DNA from: Rhizobiales bacterium Y(2018) | GTDB taxonomy: Bacteria; Pseudomonadota; Alphaproteobacteria; Rhizobiales; Aestuariivirgaceae | Reading direction: 5' to 3' | NCBI GenBank assembly: GCA_005502925.1 | Contig: SCPD01000001.1 | Location: 248,001 to 312,000, forward strand | Length of the DNA: 64,000 bases | Shown: positions 49,018-57,824 of the stretch, piece after piece | Position numbering within the stretch: the stretch's first letter is position 1 | Layout: every line of letters begins with the position of its first letter | The notes under the pieces: generated by a model | What the model saw: only the letters and a program-made list of their open reading frames with translations | Told to the model about the DNA's origin: nothing | Database searches by the model: none | Made by a program: the position numbers and the translations under genes

Positions 49018-49691
49018 TGATGGGGAAAGAAACAGTCCTGATCACCGGCGCCAATCGCGGCCTGGGCCTCGAGCTCGCCCGGCAATATGCGGCGGCGGGC
49101 TGCCGCGTGCTCGCCTGCTCGCGCGGCCCCGGTGAGCCTCCTCCGGTCGCCGGCGATGTCACCTGGCAGGCGCTCGACACTGGCAATGAGGACAGCATCA
49201 CCACCCTCGCACGCGACCTTCAGGCCGAGGCCGTCGACATCCTGATCAACAACGCCGCCCGGCGCGGTGACACAGGCGGGCTCGACACTCTGTCCACGGA
49301 GGATTTCCTTGCGACACTCAGAGTGAATACGCTCGGCCCTCTCCTCATGGTGAAAGCCTTTCGCCCGCATCTCGAGCGCGGCCGGCGCCGCATCGTTGCC
49401 AATATCAGCAGCCGCGCCGGCTCGGTGGCGGAAGGCCTCGATGCCGACGGTGATTACGCCTATCGCTGCTCCAAGGCGGCGCTCAATATCGCCACCGCCA
49501 AGCTCGCCTTCGACTACGGGCTGATTTTCCTGGCGCTGCATCCGGGCTGGGTGAAGACCGACATGGGCGGCCCCGAGGCGGAGGTGCCGGCGACTCTGAG
49601 CGCAGAGGGCTTACGCGCCCGCATCAGCGCCGCAGGACCTAAGAGCAGCGGATCTTTCCACAGCTTTGATGGCAGCCAGATCAGGTGGTAA
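49017..49691 (+). CDS. Short-chain dehydrogenase/reductase
   Basis: 224 residues. NAD(P)-binding TGANRGLG at 10-17, NNA at 78-80, Ser131 and the catalytic pair Tyr149/Lys153 (YRCSK), and the HPGWVKTDMGG segment near 180. The short length and HPGWVKT motif resemble C-factor or sepiapterin-type SDRs. Starts inside the GH1 stop (TGATG), so it is the last gene of the LacI-controlled unit. Substrate unknown; sugar or aglycone oxidation is guesswork. Confidence 0.85.
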   Translation: MMGKETVLITGANRGLGLELARQYAAAGCRVLACSRGPGEPPPVAGDVTWQALDTGNEDSITTLARDLQAEAVDILINNAARRGDTGGLDTLSTEDFLATLRVNTLGPLLMVKAFRPHLERGRRRIVANISSRAGSVAEGLDADGDYAYRCSKAALNIATAKLAFDYGLIFLALHPGWVKTDMGGPEAEVPATLSAEGLRARISAAGPKSSGSFHSFDGSQIRW

Positions 49692-49700
49692 AAAGCAAAG

Positions 49701-49774
49701 TATAATCAAAGCACTAAATGGCCCTCATTGATCTCTTGCGACAGTTGTCATAAAAAAATACGACACATGTCGCA
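49701..49774 (+). promoter_or_regulatory. Promoter and operator of the Xre-RES pair
   Basis: TATAAT at 49701-49706 is a perfect -10 without an obvious -35. Downstream lies an inverted repeat, TGCGACA at 49737-49743 and TGTCGCA at 49768-49774, with further GTTGTC and GACAC half-sites between. This is the likely operator bound by the Xre antitoxin or antitoxin-toxin complex. The ribosome site AGGAGAA begins at 49774. Confidence 0.65.
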
Positions 49775-49784
49775 GGAGAAGCAA

Positions 49785-50273
49785 ATGTCCAACCATGCCA
49801 TGGGGTTTGCGGAAACCCATAGCCCCAGCAGTGAGTTCGATCAGCTTATGGAGCTGTTCGGTGGATCCAAAGTGCTCAAGCGTCGTCTCTCCAGCCCTAT
49901 TGATGCCCATGACATGATCCTCAAGGGCATCCCGAGCGCGGCCCTGGAAGTATTCGTCACCCATCTCACCATCATCGATCCCAGCGATGCTTTCGAGAAG
50001 GGGCTCGGCATGAGCGAGCGCACTTTTCAGCGGCATAAGGCTGACCGTACAGGGACACTCAGCCCGGAGCAAAGCTCGCGGGCCTGGAGTTTCGCACGCG
50101 TCCTCGCCAGGGCCGCAGCTGTTTTCGGCTCTCAGGAACAGGCGGAAAAATGGATGATCCAGCCCGCGATAGGGCTGGACAGGCGACGGCCGATAGATCT
50201 GCTCGCCACCGCCGCCGGCCGCGAGCTGGTGCAGGAATTTCTGGGACGCATTCATTATGGTGTCTATACGTGA
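49785..50273 (+). CDS. Xre/MbcA/ParS-type antitoxin of a RES toxin
   Basis: 162 residues from ATG 49785 (AGGAGAA just before); an earlier in-frame start to 49728 would cross the operator. The middle carries the Xre-like helix-turn-helix (AFEKGLGMSERTFQRHKADR) and the C-terminal 50 residues the DUF2384 toxin-binding domain (AEKWMIQPAIGLDRRRPIDL then ELVQEFLGRIHYGVYT). Binds and inhibits the RES toxin and probably represses its own promoter. Its stop overlaps the toxin GTG (GTGA). Confidence 0.92.
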   Translation: MSNHAMGFAETHSPSSEFDQLMELFGGSKVLKRRLSSPIDAHDMILKGIPSAALEVFVTHLTIIDPSDAFEKGLGMSERTFQRHKADRTGTLSPEQSSRAWSFARVLARAAAVFGSQEQAEKWMIQPAIGLDRRRPIDLLATAAGRELVQEFLGRIHYGVYT

Positions 50274-50776
50274 CACCTCCTCCGGATCCGCTGGGGAGAA
50301 GCGAGATCACCGGCTGGAGACTCGACGACAGGCGATTTGCATCGACCTGGGATAGCGGCGAAGGGTCCTTCAGATATGGCGGGCGATGGACCAGCAAAGG
50401 CGTGCGGGCAGTCTATGCCTCCATCGATCCGGCGGGCGCCATTCTCGAAGTCGCTGTCCATAAGGGGTTCGGCATACTGGACACCGTTCCCCATGTGCTC
50501 ACCTCCTTCGCCATCGCCGACCCAGCGCGAATCCATCTCGTGAGCATTGCCGATATTCCCAACGCCAATTGGCTAGTGCCCGGTATTCCGAGCGCCGGGC
50601 AACAGCAGTTCGGGGACGCCCTGCTCGCGCGCCATGGCTGTTTTCTGATCCCCAGCGTCGTGTCCCGCCACAGTTGGAATCTGGTGTTTGATCCCAACCA
50701 AATGAGCGGTCATTTGAAGAAACGCTTCCAGGAGGATTTCGCCCTGGATACGCGACTGCATCCGGCAAGAGCCTGA
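50270..50776 (+). CDS. RES-domain NAD+-degrading toxin
   Basis: 168 residues from GTG 50270, chosen because it overlaps the antitoxin stop by four bases and gives the normal RES length; a longer frame from 50150 does not resemble the family. The RES core is visible: Arg17, Arg39 in GGRW, Tyr49 in RAVYAS, Glu60 in AILE, and the SRHSWNLVFDP end. Known RES toxins deplete NAD+ by phosphorolysis (mycobacterial MbcT) or hydrolysis. Neutralised by the upstream Xre protein, as a type II toxin-antitoxin pair. It converges with pyrG. Confidence 0.9.
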   Translation: MTPPPDPLGRSEITGWRLDDRRFASTWDSGEGSFRYGGRWTSKGVRAVYASIDPAGAILEVAVHKGFGILDTVPHVLTSFAIADPARIHLVSIADIPNANWLVPGIPSAGQQQFGDALLARHGCFLIPSVVSRHSWNLVFDPNQMSGHLKKRFQEDFALDTRLHPARA

Positions 50777-50787
50777 AGCTCGGCCTC

Positions 50788-52422
<1,635 letters not shown>

Positions 52423-52450
52423 CTAATCTAACCTCTCATTCAAACGATTC

Positions 52451-52479
52451 GAAGCCCGGATTTTTGGGGTCCGGGCTTC
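52451..52479 (-). promoter_or_regulatory. Hairpin between secG and pyrG
   Basis: GAAGCCCGGA at 52451-52460 pairs perfectly with TCCGGGCTTC at 52470-52479 (9-base loop). On the secG-to-pyrG transcript it is followed by GAATCGTTTG, not a U-run, so it is more likely a processing or partial-termination structure than a full intrinsic terminator. Confidence 0.55.
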
Positions 52480-52500
52480 TGTGGAAACTTGTGAAACATT

Positions 52501-52893
52501 CTACTGTGAAACAGGAACCTGCGGCTGACCGGTGCCACCGCCGCCGGTGCCACCGCCCTGCTGGTTCTGATTCTGACCGGCGGGCGGCAGTTGCGGCAGG
52601 CTGCTGTCGCCGGGCGCCGTCTGGTTCTGCTGCGTCGACGGGTTATTGAAAAGCGATCCGCCGCCAGTGCGGGTCGACAGCAAGGTCAGGCCGATCGATG
52701 TGATGAAGAAGGCAACCGCCAGAATGGCCGTCGTGCGGGTCAGCGTGTTGCCAACGCCGCGCGCCGAAAACAGCGATCCGCCGCCGCCACCGCCGCCAAT
52801 CCCCAAGGCGCCACCTTCCGAGCGCTGTAAGAGCACCACGGCGATCAGCGCCAACGCAATGATGAGATGAGCGACAAGCAGGACGGTTTGCAT
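52501..52893 (-). CDS. secG: Preprotein translocase subunit SecG
   Basis: 130-residue membrane subunit of SecYEG. Two transmembrane helices (about 3-22 and 57-75) flank the Ser/Gly-rich LQRSEGGALGIGGGGGGGSL loop and the FSARGVGNTLTRTTAILA segment typical of SecG. The C-terminal tail from residue 80 is Gln/Pro/Gly-rich and poorly conserved, as in other alphaproteobacteria. Same strand as pyrG, 84 bp upstream of it. In the ancestral order tpiA would precede it directly. Confidence 0.93.
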   Translation of the reverse strand: MQTVLLVAHLIIALALIAVVLLQRSEGGALGIGGGGGGGSLFSARGVGNTLTRTTAILAVAFFITSIGLTLLSTRTGGGSLFNNPSTQQNQTAPGDSSLPQLPPAGQNQNQQGGGTGGGGTGQPQVPVSQ

Positions 52894-53078
52894 CTTCGGG
52901 TCCGATCTGGAAATTCGGGGCAGCGTCTAGCGCGGATATGGGGTCGAGGCAACCCTCAGGCAAGGAACGGGCCTCGCCGCTCTTGGCCGGTTTCCCGCGG
53001 CGCTGCACCTCGCGCCTAAAGGCGATTAGAAAACATATTGAATTCATATAATTAGACAAAGACACTCGCCTTGCGTCT

Positions 53079-53681
53079 TCACTCTGCATCATCCGGTGCA
53101 TGAAGTCTGAGAAAACCAGCGACGGCGCGGCGGGCAACGAGCTCCGGATCTTCCGACCGGTATCGCGCGCCATGCAGCGCCAGGATCTGGCGATCCCCGA
53201 TCAGGAGACCAAAGAATATCCGATAGGCTTCCTGACCATCATTGATCCGAGCAAGACCGGTACTGTGCAACTGCGTAATGAGAGATGCGATCTTAGGTGC
53301 GGAACGCTCCTTGCCCCGCTGAATCAAAATGCGCGAAAGCTCTCCGGTCGGATCGGCAAGCGCCGCTCGATTGATGGCAAGTGATGCTTCCGAGGTCAAA
53401 AGACGTAAGAGCTGCGCGCCGGCCTGCACCAAGGCCGCTTGGGGGGACGCCGGGCCGGGGGCGGCCGTGAGCGTGGCGTTAAGGGCGGTGGCCTGACGGT
53501 CGACGAGCGCCGCCAGGATCGCGGCGCGATCAGAGAAAAGCCGATAGAGCGTGTCCTTCGAGCATCTGGCTGCCTTGGCGAGCGCCGCCGTCGTCACGCC
53601 GGCCAGGCCCTTCTCGCGCAGCAGTACCAAGGCCGCATCGAGAATCTCGTCCCGGCGCTCCGGTGGAATGCGTGCAGTCAT
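53079..53681 (-). CDS. TetR-family regulator of the DUF1772 gene
   Basis: 200 residues from the ATG at 53679-53681, preceded by GAGGAGCG; a longer frame to 53837 would run through its own operators. N-terminal helix-turn-helix: RIPPERRDEILDAALVLLRE, then VTTAALAKAARCSKDTLYRL FSD. The C-terminal ligand domain has the TetR_C-type pattern (SLAINRAALADPTGELSRIL). Divergent from the DUF1772 gene with two operators in the 88-bp gap, so it very likely represses both genes. Ligand unknown. Confidence 0.9.
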   Translation of the reverse strand: MTARIPPERRDEILDAALVLLREKGLAGVTTAALAKAARCSKDTLYRLFSDRAAILAALVDRQATALNATLTAAPGPASPQAALVQAGAQLLRLLTSEASLAINRAALADPTGELSRILIQRGKERSAPKIASLITQLHSTGLARINDGQEAYRIFFGLLIGDRQILALHGARYRSEDPELVARRAVAGFLRLHAPDDAE

Positions 53682-53703
53682 CGCTCCTCGAGGTCTTGTC
53701 AAC

Positions 53704-53725
53704 ATGAGTACCATACGGTACTCAT
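53704..53725. promoter_or_regulatory. TetR operator 1
   Basis: ATGAGTACC at 53704-53712, ATAC, GGTACTCAT at 53717-53725: perfect 9-bp arms. It lies 23 bp upstream of the TetR start codon and about 45 bp before the DUF1772 start. Confidence 0.82.
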
Positions 53726-53736
53726 GCGAAGATGAC

Positions 53737-53754
53737 AAGTACCGCTCGGTACTC
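53737..53754. promoter_or_regulatory. TetR operator 2
   Basis: AAGTACC at 53737-53743, GCTC, GGTACTC at 53748-53754: the same operator with one mismatch in the left arm. Its centre is 31 bp (about three helical turns) from operator 1, so two dimers could bind on the same face of the DNA. Confidence 0.8.
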
Positions 53755-53769
53755 AAGATGGAGGCAATG

Positions 53770-54327
53770 ATGGAACGCATCAGGTCACCCTTCGCCTTTC
53801 TCGTTCTCGGCGCAACGATGCTGCTCGCCGGCGCCATTGCCGGCTTCTTCTATGCCTATTCCGTTTCGGTCATGCGGGGGCTCGATGCCGCCACACCGCA
53901 GCAGGCCATCGGCGCGATGCAGGGAATCAACGCGACGATCCGTAATGCCTGGTTCGCGCCAGCCTTCTTCGGCACGCCGATCCTGGCGGTGGCAAGCGGC
54001 GTTCTGCTCTTCTGGCTCAAGCAGCGAGGCGCCGCGGTCGCGATGCTTGTCGCCGCGCTCGTCTATGTCCTCGGCGCCTTCATTCCGACTTTCATCGTCA
54101 ACGTGCCGATGAACGATGTCTTGGCGATGTCCGCAATTCCTGTCGATCTTGCCGAGGCGCAAGCACTATGGTCGCAATACTCCATCCGCTGGACAGGCTG
54201 GAATCATCTGCGCACGCTGTCGAGCTTCGCCAGTCTGCTCCTGATCGGCCTGGCACTCCTTCTCTCTACACGCGCCGCACAGCCTCTGCGTGTCGAGCAC
54301 GACCGACCACACCCCAAGACGGGTTAA
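53770..54327 (+). CDS. DUF1772 (anthrone-oxygenase-like) membrane protein
   Basis: 185 residues from ATG 53770, with GGAGG at 53760-53764; an ATG at 53767 is possible. Four hydrophobic segments: about 8-30, 65-83, 88-110 and 158-175. DUF1772 hallmarks are the NVPMND after TM3 and the W-NHLRTLSS before TM4. Family members include anthrone oxygenase-like and MAPEG-like small membrane proteins, but no activity can be assigned. TetR control suggests induction by a small hydrophobic compound. Possibly coupled to detoxification. Confidence 0.85.
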   Translation: MERIRSPFAFLVLGATMLLAGAIAGFFYAYSVSVMRGLDAATPQQAIGAMQGINATIRNAWFAPAFFGTPILAVASGVLLFWLKQRGAAVAMLVAALVYVLGAFIPTFIVNVPMNDVLAMSAIPVDLAEAQALWSQYSIRWTGWNHLRTLSSFASLLLIGLALLLSTRAAQPLRVEHDRPHPKTG

Positions 54328-54437
54328 GCATCCAGGAACAAACATAAATGTGAAGGCTCCCCCGGCATATGCCCGCTGCCGGCGCGCAGTCTCTGTGTAT
54401 ATGACGAAGCCAGGAATCGCTTCGGGACGTGTTTGGA

Positions 54438-54713
54438 ATGGCCGGCTTCTTCAATTCGCTTAAACGTGCTTTCAGTGGCGAGATCCTGCAGCGCAAAGAC
54501 GTTCCGGCCGATGACGGCAGCACACGCGTCACCATGCGCCTCAAGCGCGATAAGATAACCCGAGAAAAATACGTCGTTCTCGGTCTCGTCGCGAAGATGA
54601 ATTACAAACACGCTGAGTTCAGTCCGCGGGAGTTCCAGGATCTCTATGACGCGATGACGACACTGCAGCAGGCCCTGCAGATTCCGGAGCCCCTGCCGCC
54701 CCTCAAGAGCTGA
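54438..54713 (+). CDS. Small conserved hypothetical protein
   Basis: 91 residues from the ATG at 54438; a GTG nine bases earlier is a less likely start. It begins MAGFFNSLKRAFSGEILQRK and has a basic RVTMRLKRDKITREKYVVLG core, then two helices (EFSPREFQDLYDAMTTLQQA). No membrane segment or metal motif. Stands 110 bp after the DUF1772 gene and before a repeat element. Resembles uncharacterised small proteins; no function proposed. Confidence 0.6.
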   Translation: MAGFFNSLKRAFSGEILQRKDVPADDGSTRVTMRLKRDKITREKYVVLGLVAKMNYKHAEFSPREFQDLYDAMTTLQQALQIPEPLPPLKS

Positions 54714-54850
54714 GAATTCCGGTTCCCGGTCTAGTTGCCCCTCGTCCGAGGATCAGAATCGGCCGGGCCGGCGTCAGCCGGCCCGTTTCGCGTTTTCAGG
54801 CCTGGTTCTGTTTCTGGCCCACCACGGTCCGCCGAGGAGGACTGCGGCAC

Positions 54851-54930
54851 GATCAACTCAAATTGATTAGACCTGAGTTGATAACGTGATCGGACGGAAA
54901 AACGGCGTCCATTTTTCCAGATCACTCGCT
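54851..54930. repeat. Composite palindromic repeat, copy 2 (inverted)
   Basis: Same two-part layout as the element at 32267, in reverse order. A 31-bp palindrome-like part with ATCAACTCA (54852-54860) and TGAGTTGAT (54874-54882) comes first, then CGTGATCGGACGGAAAA from 54885 to GATCAC (54920-54925) and CGCT. The second part matches the reverse complement of copy 1 part A at most positions (GTGATCGGACGGAAAA, TCCA, TTTTCC, GATCAC). It abuts the tpiA stop and may serve as its 3' end. Confidence 0.72.
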
Positions 54931-55666
54931 ACGTATATGCCTTGATGATGCCGATGAAGTCGGCAGCCTTGAGGCTGGCGCCCCCGACCAGCGCGCCATT
55001 CACATTGGCGACCGACATCAGCTCGAGCGCATTGGCGGGCTTGACCGAGCCGCCGTAGAGAATGCGCAAGGCGGGATCGGTCTTGGCACGGATCGAAGCA
55101 TGGACCTCCGCCACCTGCTCGACCGTCGGGGTGAGGCCGGTGCCGATGGCCCAAACCGGCTCATAGGCGACGACGGTATTGGTCGGCACCGCATTCATCG
55201 GGAGCGAGCCTTTCAGCTGGCGTGCGATCACCTCGAGGGTGCGGCCGGCCTTGCGCTCCTCCAGTGTCTCGCCAATGCAGATGATGGCGGTGAGGCCAGC
55301 CCGATAGGCCGCTTCCGCCTTGAGCCTGACCGTCTCGTCGGTCTCGCCATGGTCGGCGCGGCGCTCGGAATGGCCGACGATGACCGCACTGCAGCCCGCA
55401 TCTTCGAGCATTTCCGAGGAAATATCCCCGGTATGGGCGCCATGGGCGTGCCAATGGCAGTCCTGGCCACCGAGCTTGATCTTGGCGCCCTTGACCACCG
55501 ACTTGATGCTGGTGATGAGCGTCGCCGGCGGACAGATCATGACCTCGCATTTGAGGCGGACGTCCTTCAGCATGCCGGCCAGAAGCCGCGCTTCCTTGAG
55601 GGCGGCGGTCGTGCCGTTCATCTTCCAGTTACCGGCGACCAGCGGTTTTGGTGATTTCTGAGCCAT
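54929..55666 (-). CDS. tpiA: Triosephosphate isomerase
   Basis: 245 residues. Interconverts dihydroxyacetone phosphate and glyceraldehyde 3-phosphate in glycolysis. Catalytic residues are in GNWKMNG (Asn/Lys), VGHSERR (His) and [13 protein letters not shown] (Glu and loop 6), with the phosphate-binding LYGGSVKP and GALVGGASL near the end. Single housekeeping gene; in the inferred ancestral array it precedes secG, but here three genes and a repeat separate them. Divergent from ppiD. Confidence 0.97.
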   Translation of the reverse strand: MAQKSPKPLVAGNWKMNGTTAALKEARLLAGMLKDVRLKCEVMICPPATLITSIKSVVKGAKIKLGGQDCHWHAHGAHTGDISSEMLEDAGCSAVIVGHSERRADHGETDETVRLKAEAAYRAGLTAIICIGETLEERKAGRTLEVIARQLKGSLPMNAVPTNTVVAYEPVWAIGTGLTPTVEQVAEVHASIRAKTDPALRILYGGSVKPANALELMSVANVNGALVGGASLKAADFIGIIKAYT

Positions 55667-55702
55667 TTCAGTCCCCTACCCGAGAATCTGAATTCCTCCT
55701 AA

Positions 55703-55806
55703 AGCAAATCCCGCCAAAGTTGAAGACTTTGGCGACAAGGATTTGCTCAAGGAATATTCTGCGGCGAGCTTCCTCATCGACGAAGCGATTACGCTTCGTC
55801 GGGAAG
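55703..55806. repeat. Two nested inverted repeats between tpiA and ppiD
   Basis: First hairpin: AGCAAATCC (55703-55711) with GGATTTGCT (55739-55747) enclosing CGCCAAAGT (55712-55720) with ACTTTGGCG (55726-55734). Second hairpin: CTTCC (55769-55773) with GGAAG (55802-55806) enclosing CGACGAAGCG (55778-55787) with CGCTTCGTCG (55792-55801). They fill most of the 231-bp divergent gap. They may be a dispersed palindromic repeat or mRNA structures. Confidence 0.6.
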
Positions 55807-55897
55807 ATCGCTGCAGAGCGAGGCGGCGCTTGCGAGGGTTGATCCTCATCCCTATTATGCGCGCGCTCCAAGAGGAGCTCTTATAGAAGGTGAATTG

Positions 55898-57787
55898 ATG
55901 CTCGACAAAATGCGAGAAGGTGCCAAGGGCTGGATGGCCAAGGTTCTCCTGGGTCTCCTGGTCCTGAGCTTCGGCGCATGGGGCGTCCCGGACATCATGT
56001 CTTTCCGGTTCAATTCACCGCTCGCCACTGTCGGCGACCAGGACATATCCGGCCCTGAATTCGCTCAGGCCTATGATCGTTGGCTGCGGAGCTACCAGCA
56101 GCAGACGGGCCAGACCATCACACCGGAACAGGCCCGTATCCTCGGCCTCGACCGCGCCTATCTGAACGAGATGATTCGCTCCGCCGCCGTCGACGGTGAG
56201 GCGAACAAGCTGAAGCTTGCCGTCTCCGACGCCCAGATCGTCGACATGGTCAAGGCCAATCCCGCCTTCCACAATTCGCAAGGGGTATTCGATCCCGCCC
56301 GTTTCGCCGATGTTCTCCGTCAGAACGGCCTGACGGAAGCGGGCTTCGTCGCCAGTGAGCGTGAGCGCTATCTGAGAAGTGCTGTCACTGACACGGCGAC
56401 CTGGAATTTCGCGCCGCCCAGCACATTGAAGGAAGTCGTCTACCGCCACCGCAATGAGCAGCGCGACGCGCGCTATTTCGTGCTGCGCCCGGCGGAACAG
56501 GACGTACCGGCGCCCACCGAGCCGGATCTCAAGACCTACTGGGAAAAGAACAGCGCCCAGTTCACCGCCCCCGAATATCGCGTGATCGCCGTCATCAAGG
56601 CCGAACCGCAAGATGTGGCGCCCACGATCCAGATCAGCGATGCCGAGCTCACGGCGGGTTATGAGAAGTACAAGCGCGACTATTACAAGCCGGAGCTGCG
56701 GGCCATCCTGCAGATCCCCTTCCCCTCCGTAGATGAGGCGAAGAAGGCCAAGGACCGGATCGCGTCCGGCACCGACTTCATGGCCATCGCCAAGGAACGC
56801 GGCCTCACCGAGGCCGATGCCTCGCTTGGCGAGGTCAGCAAGGACAAGATTTTCGACACGATCATCGCCGATGCCGCTTTCGGCCTGACGCAGGACCAGG
56901 TGAGCGACCCGGTCCAGGGCAAGTTGTCGGTCGTCCTGCTCAAGGTGACCAAGATCGCGCCTGAGAAGCAGTCGACCCAGGACGAGGTCAAGACCGAGCT
57001 CACCCAGCGTCTGCAGCTCGAAAAAGCCCGTAACGAAGTCCAGACGACTTATGACGCGATCGAGGATGCGCGCGCCCAGCAGAAGCCGTTCGAGGACATC
57101 GCCAAAGAGGTCAAGCTGCCGCTCAACGTAACGCCGCAGGTCGACATCCGCGGCCAGGGCAAGGACGGCAAGGATGTGGACGTGCCGTTCAAGGAAGGCG
57201 TGCTCAAGCAGGCTTTCGAGAGCGACACGGGCGTCGAGAACGACGCGCTGACGACGCCGTCGGGCGGCTTTGTCTGGTACGAGGTGCGCGAAGTGACGCC
57301 CTCCGCCATCAAGCCCTTCGACACGGTCAAGGCCGAGGTCGAGACCGCCTGGAGGGCGCAGAAGCTGCGCGAAGTGGCGCTCGAAAAGGCCAAGCAGTTG
57401 GTCGAGCGCGCCCGCAACGGCGTGACGCTCGACGTCCTCGCCGGCGAAGCCAAGGCTGAAATCAAGACGGTCCAGGGCCTCAAGCGCAACGAGACGACGA
57501 ATGAATTCGGCTCCGATGCGGTGTCGGCCCTGTTCGCGGTTCCCGAGAACGGTTTTGCCTATGCACCGGAAGGCGACGGCAAGGGCGCGAAGATCATGCA
57601 GTCGCAGGCCGTCCTCATCCCGACTTACGATCCCAATTCCGAAGAAGCCAAAACCATCGGCAAGGCACTCGCCGACGGCGCCAGCAATAATCTGGCGGCG
57701 GCCTATATCGGCGATATCCAGAACGAGCTCGGTGTGAAAGTAGACGAGACGATGTGGCGACAGGTCACGGGCGCGAACGCTAACTGA
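55898..57787 (+). CDS. ppiD: PpiD-type periplasmic peptidyl-prolyl isomerase
   Basis: 629 residues from ATG 55898 (AAGG nearby); a TTG just upstream is less likely. One N-terminal transmembrane helix (about 15-33, MAKVLLGLLVLSFGAWG) anchors it, followed by a SurA-N-like chaperone domain (about 36-190) and a parvulin-type PPIase domain (about 260-370, ELRAILQIPFPSVDEAKKAK then DFMAIAKERGLTEADASLGE). The C-terminal part is a second SurA-like helical region. Assists folding of exported proteins at the Sec exit. Start of the ppiD-trpEGDC-moaC-moeA-lexA run. Confidence 0.88.
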   Translation: MLDKMREGAKGWMAKVLLGLLVLSFGAWGVPDIMSFRFNSPLATVGDQDISGPEFAQAYDRWLRSYQQQTGQTITPEQARILGLDRAYLNEMIRSAAVDGEANKLKLAVSDAQIVDMVKANPAFHNSQGVFDPARFADVLRQNGLTEAGFVASERERYLRSAVTDTATWNFAPPSTLKEVVYRHRNEQRDARYFVLRPAEQDVPAPTEPDLKTYWEKNSAQFTAPEYRVIAVIKAEPQDVAPTIQISDAELTAGYEKYKRDYYKPELRAILQIPFPSVDEAKKAKDRIASGTDFMAIAKERGLTEADASLGEVSKDKIFDTIIADAAFGLTQDQVSDPVQGKLSVVLLKVTKIAPEKQSTQDEVKTELTQRLQLEKARNEVQTTYDAIEDARAQQKPFEDIAKEVKLPLNVTPQVDIRGQGKDGKDVDVPFKEGVLKQAFESDTGVENDALTTPSGGFVWYEVREVTPSAIKPFDTVKAEVETAWRAQKLREVALEKAKQLVERARNGVTLDVLAGEAKAEIKTVQGLKRNETTNEFGSDAVSALFAVPENGFAYAPEGDGKGAKIMQSQAVLIPTYDPNSEEAKTIGKALADGASNNLAAAYIGDIQNELGVKVDETMWRQVTGANAN

Positions 57788-57824
57788 TCCCAACCTGAAG
57801 GCACACTCATCTTGGTCTACTCAC

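Noticed and set aside
56015-57793. 592-codon minus-strand frame over ppiD
   Set aside because: Antisense shadow of the PpiD-type gene with leucine- and arginine-rich low-information sequence.
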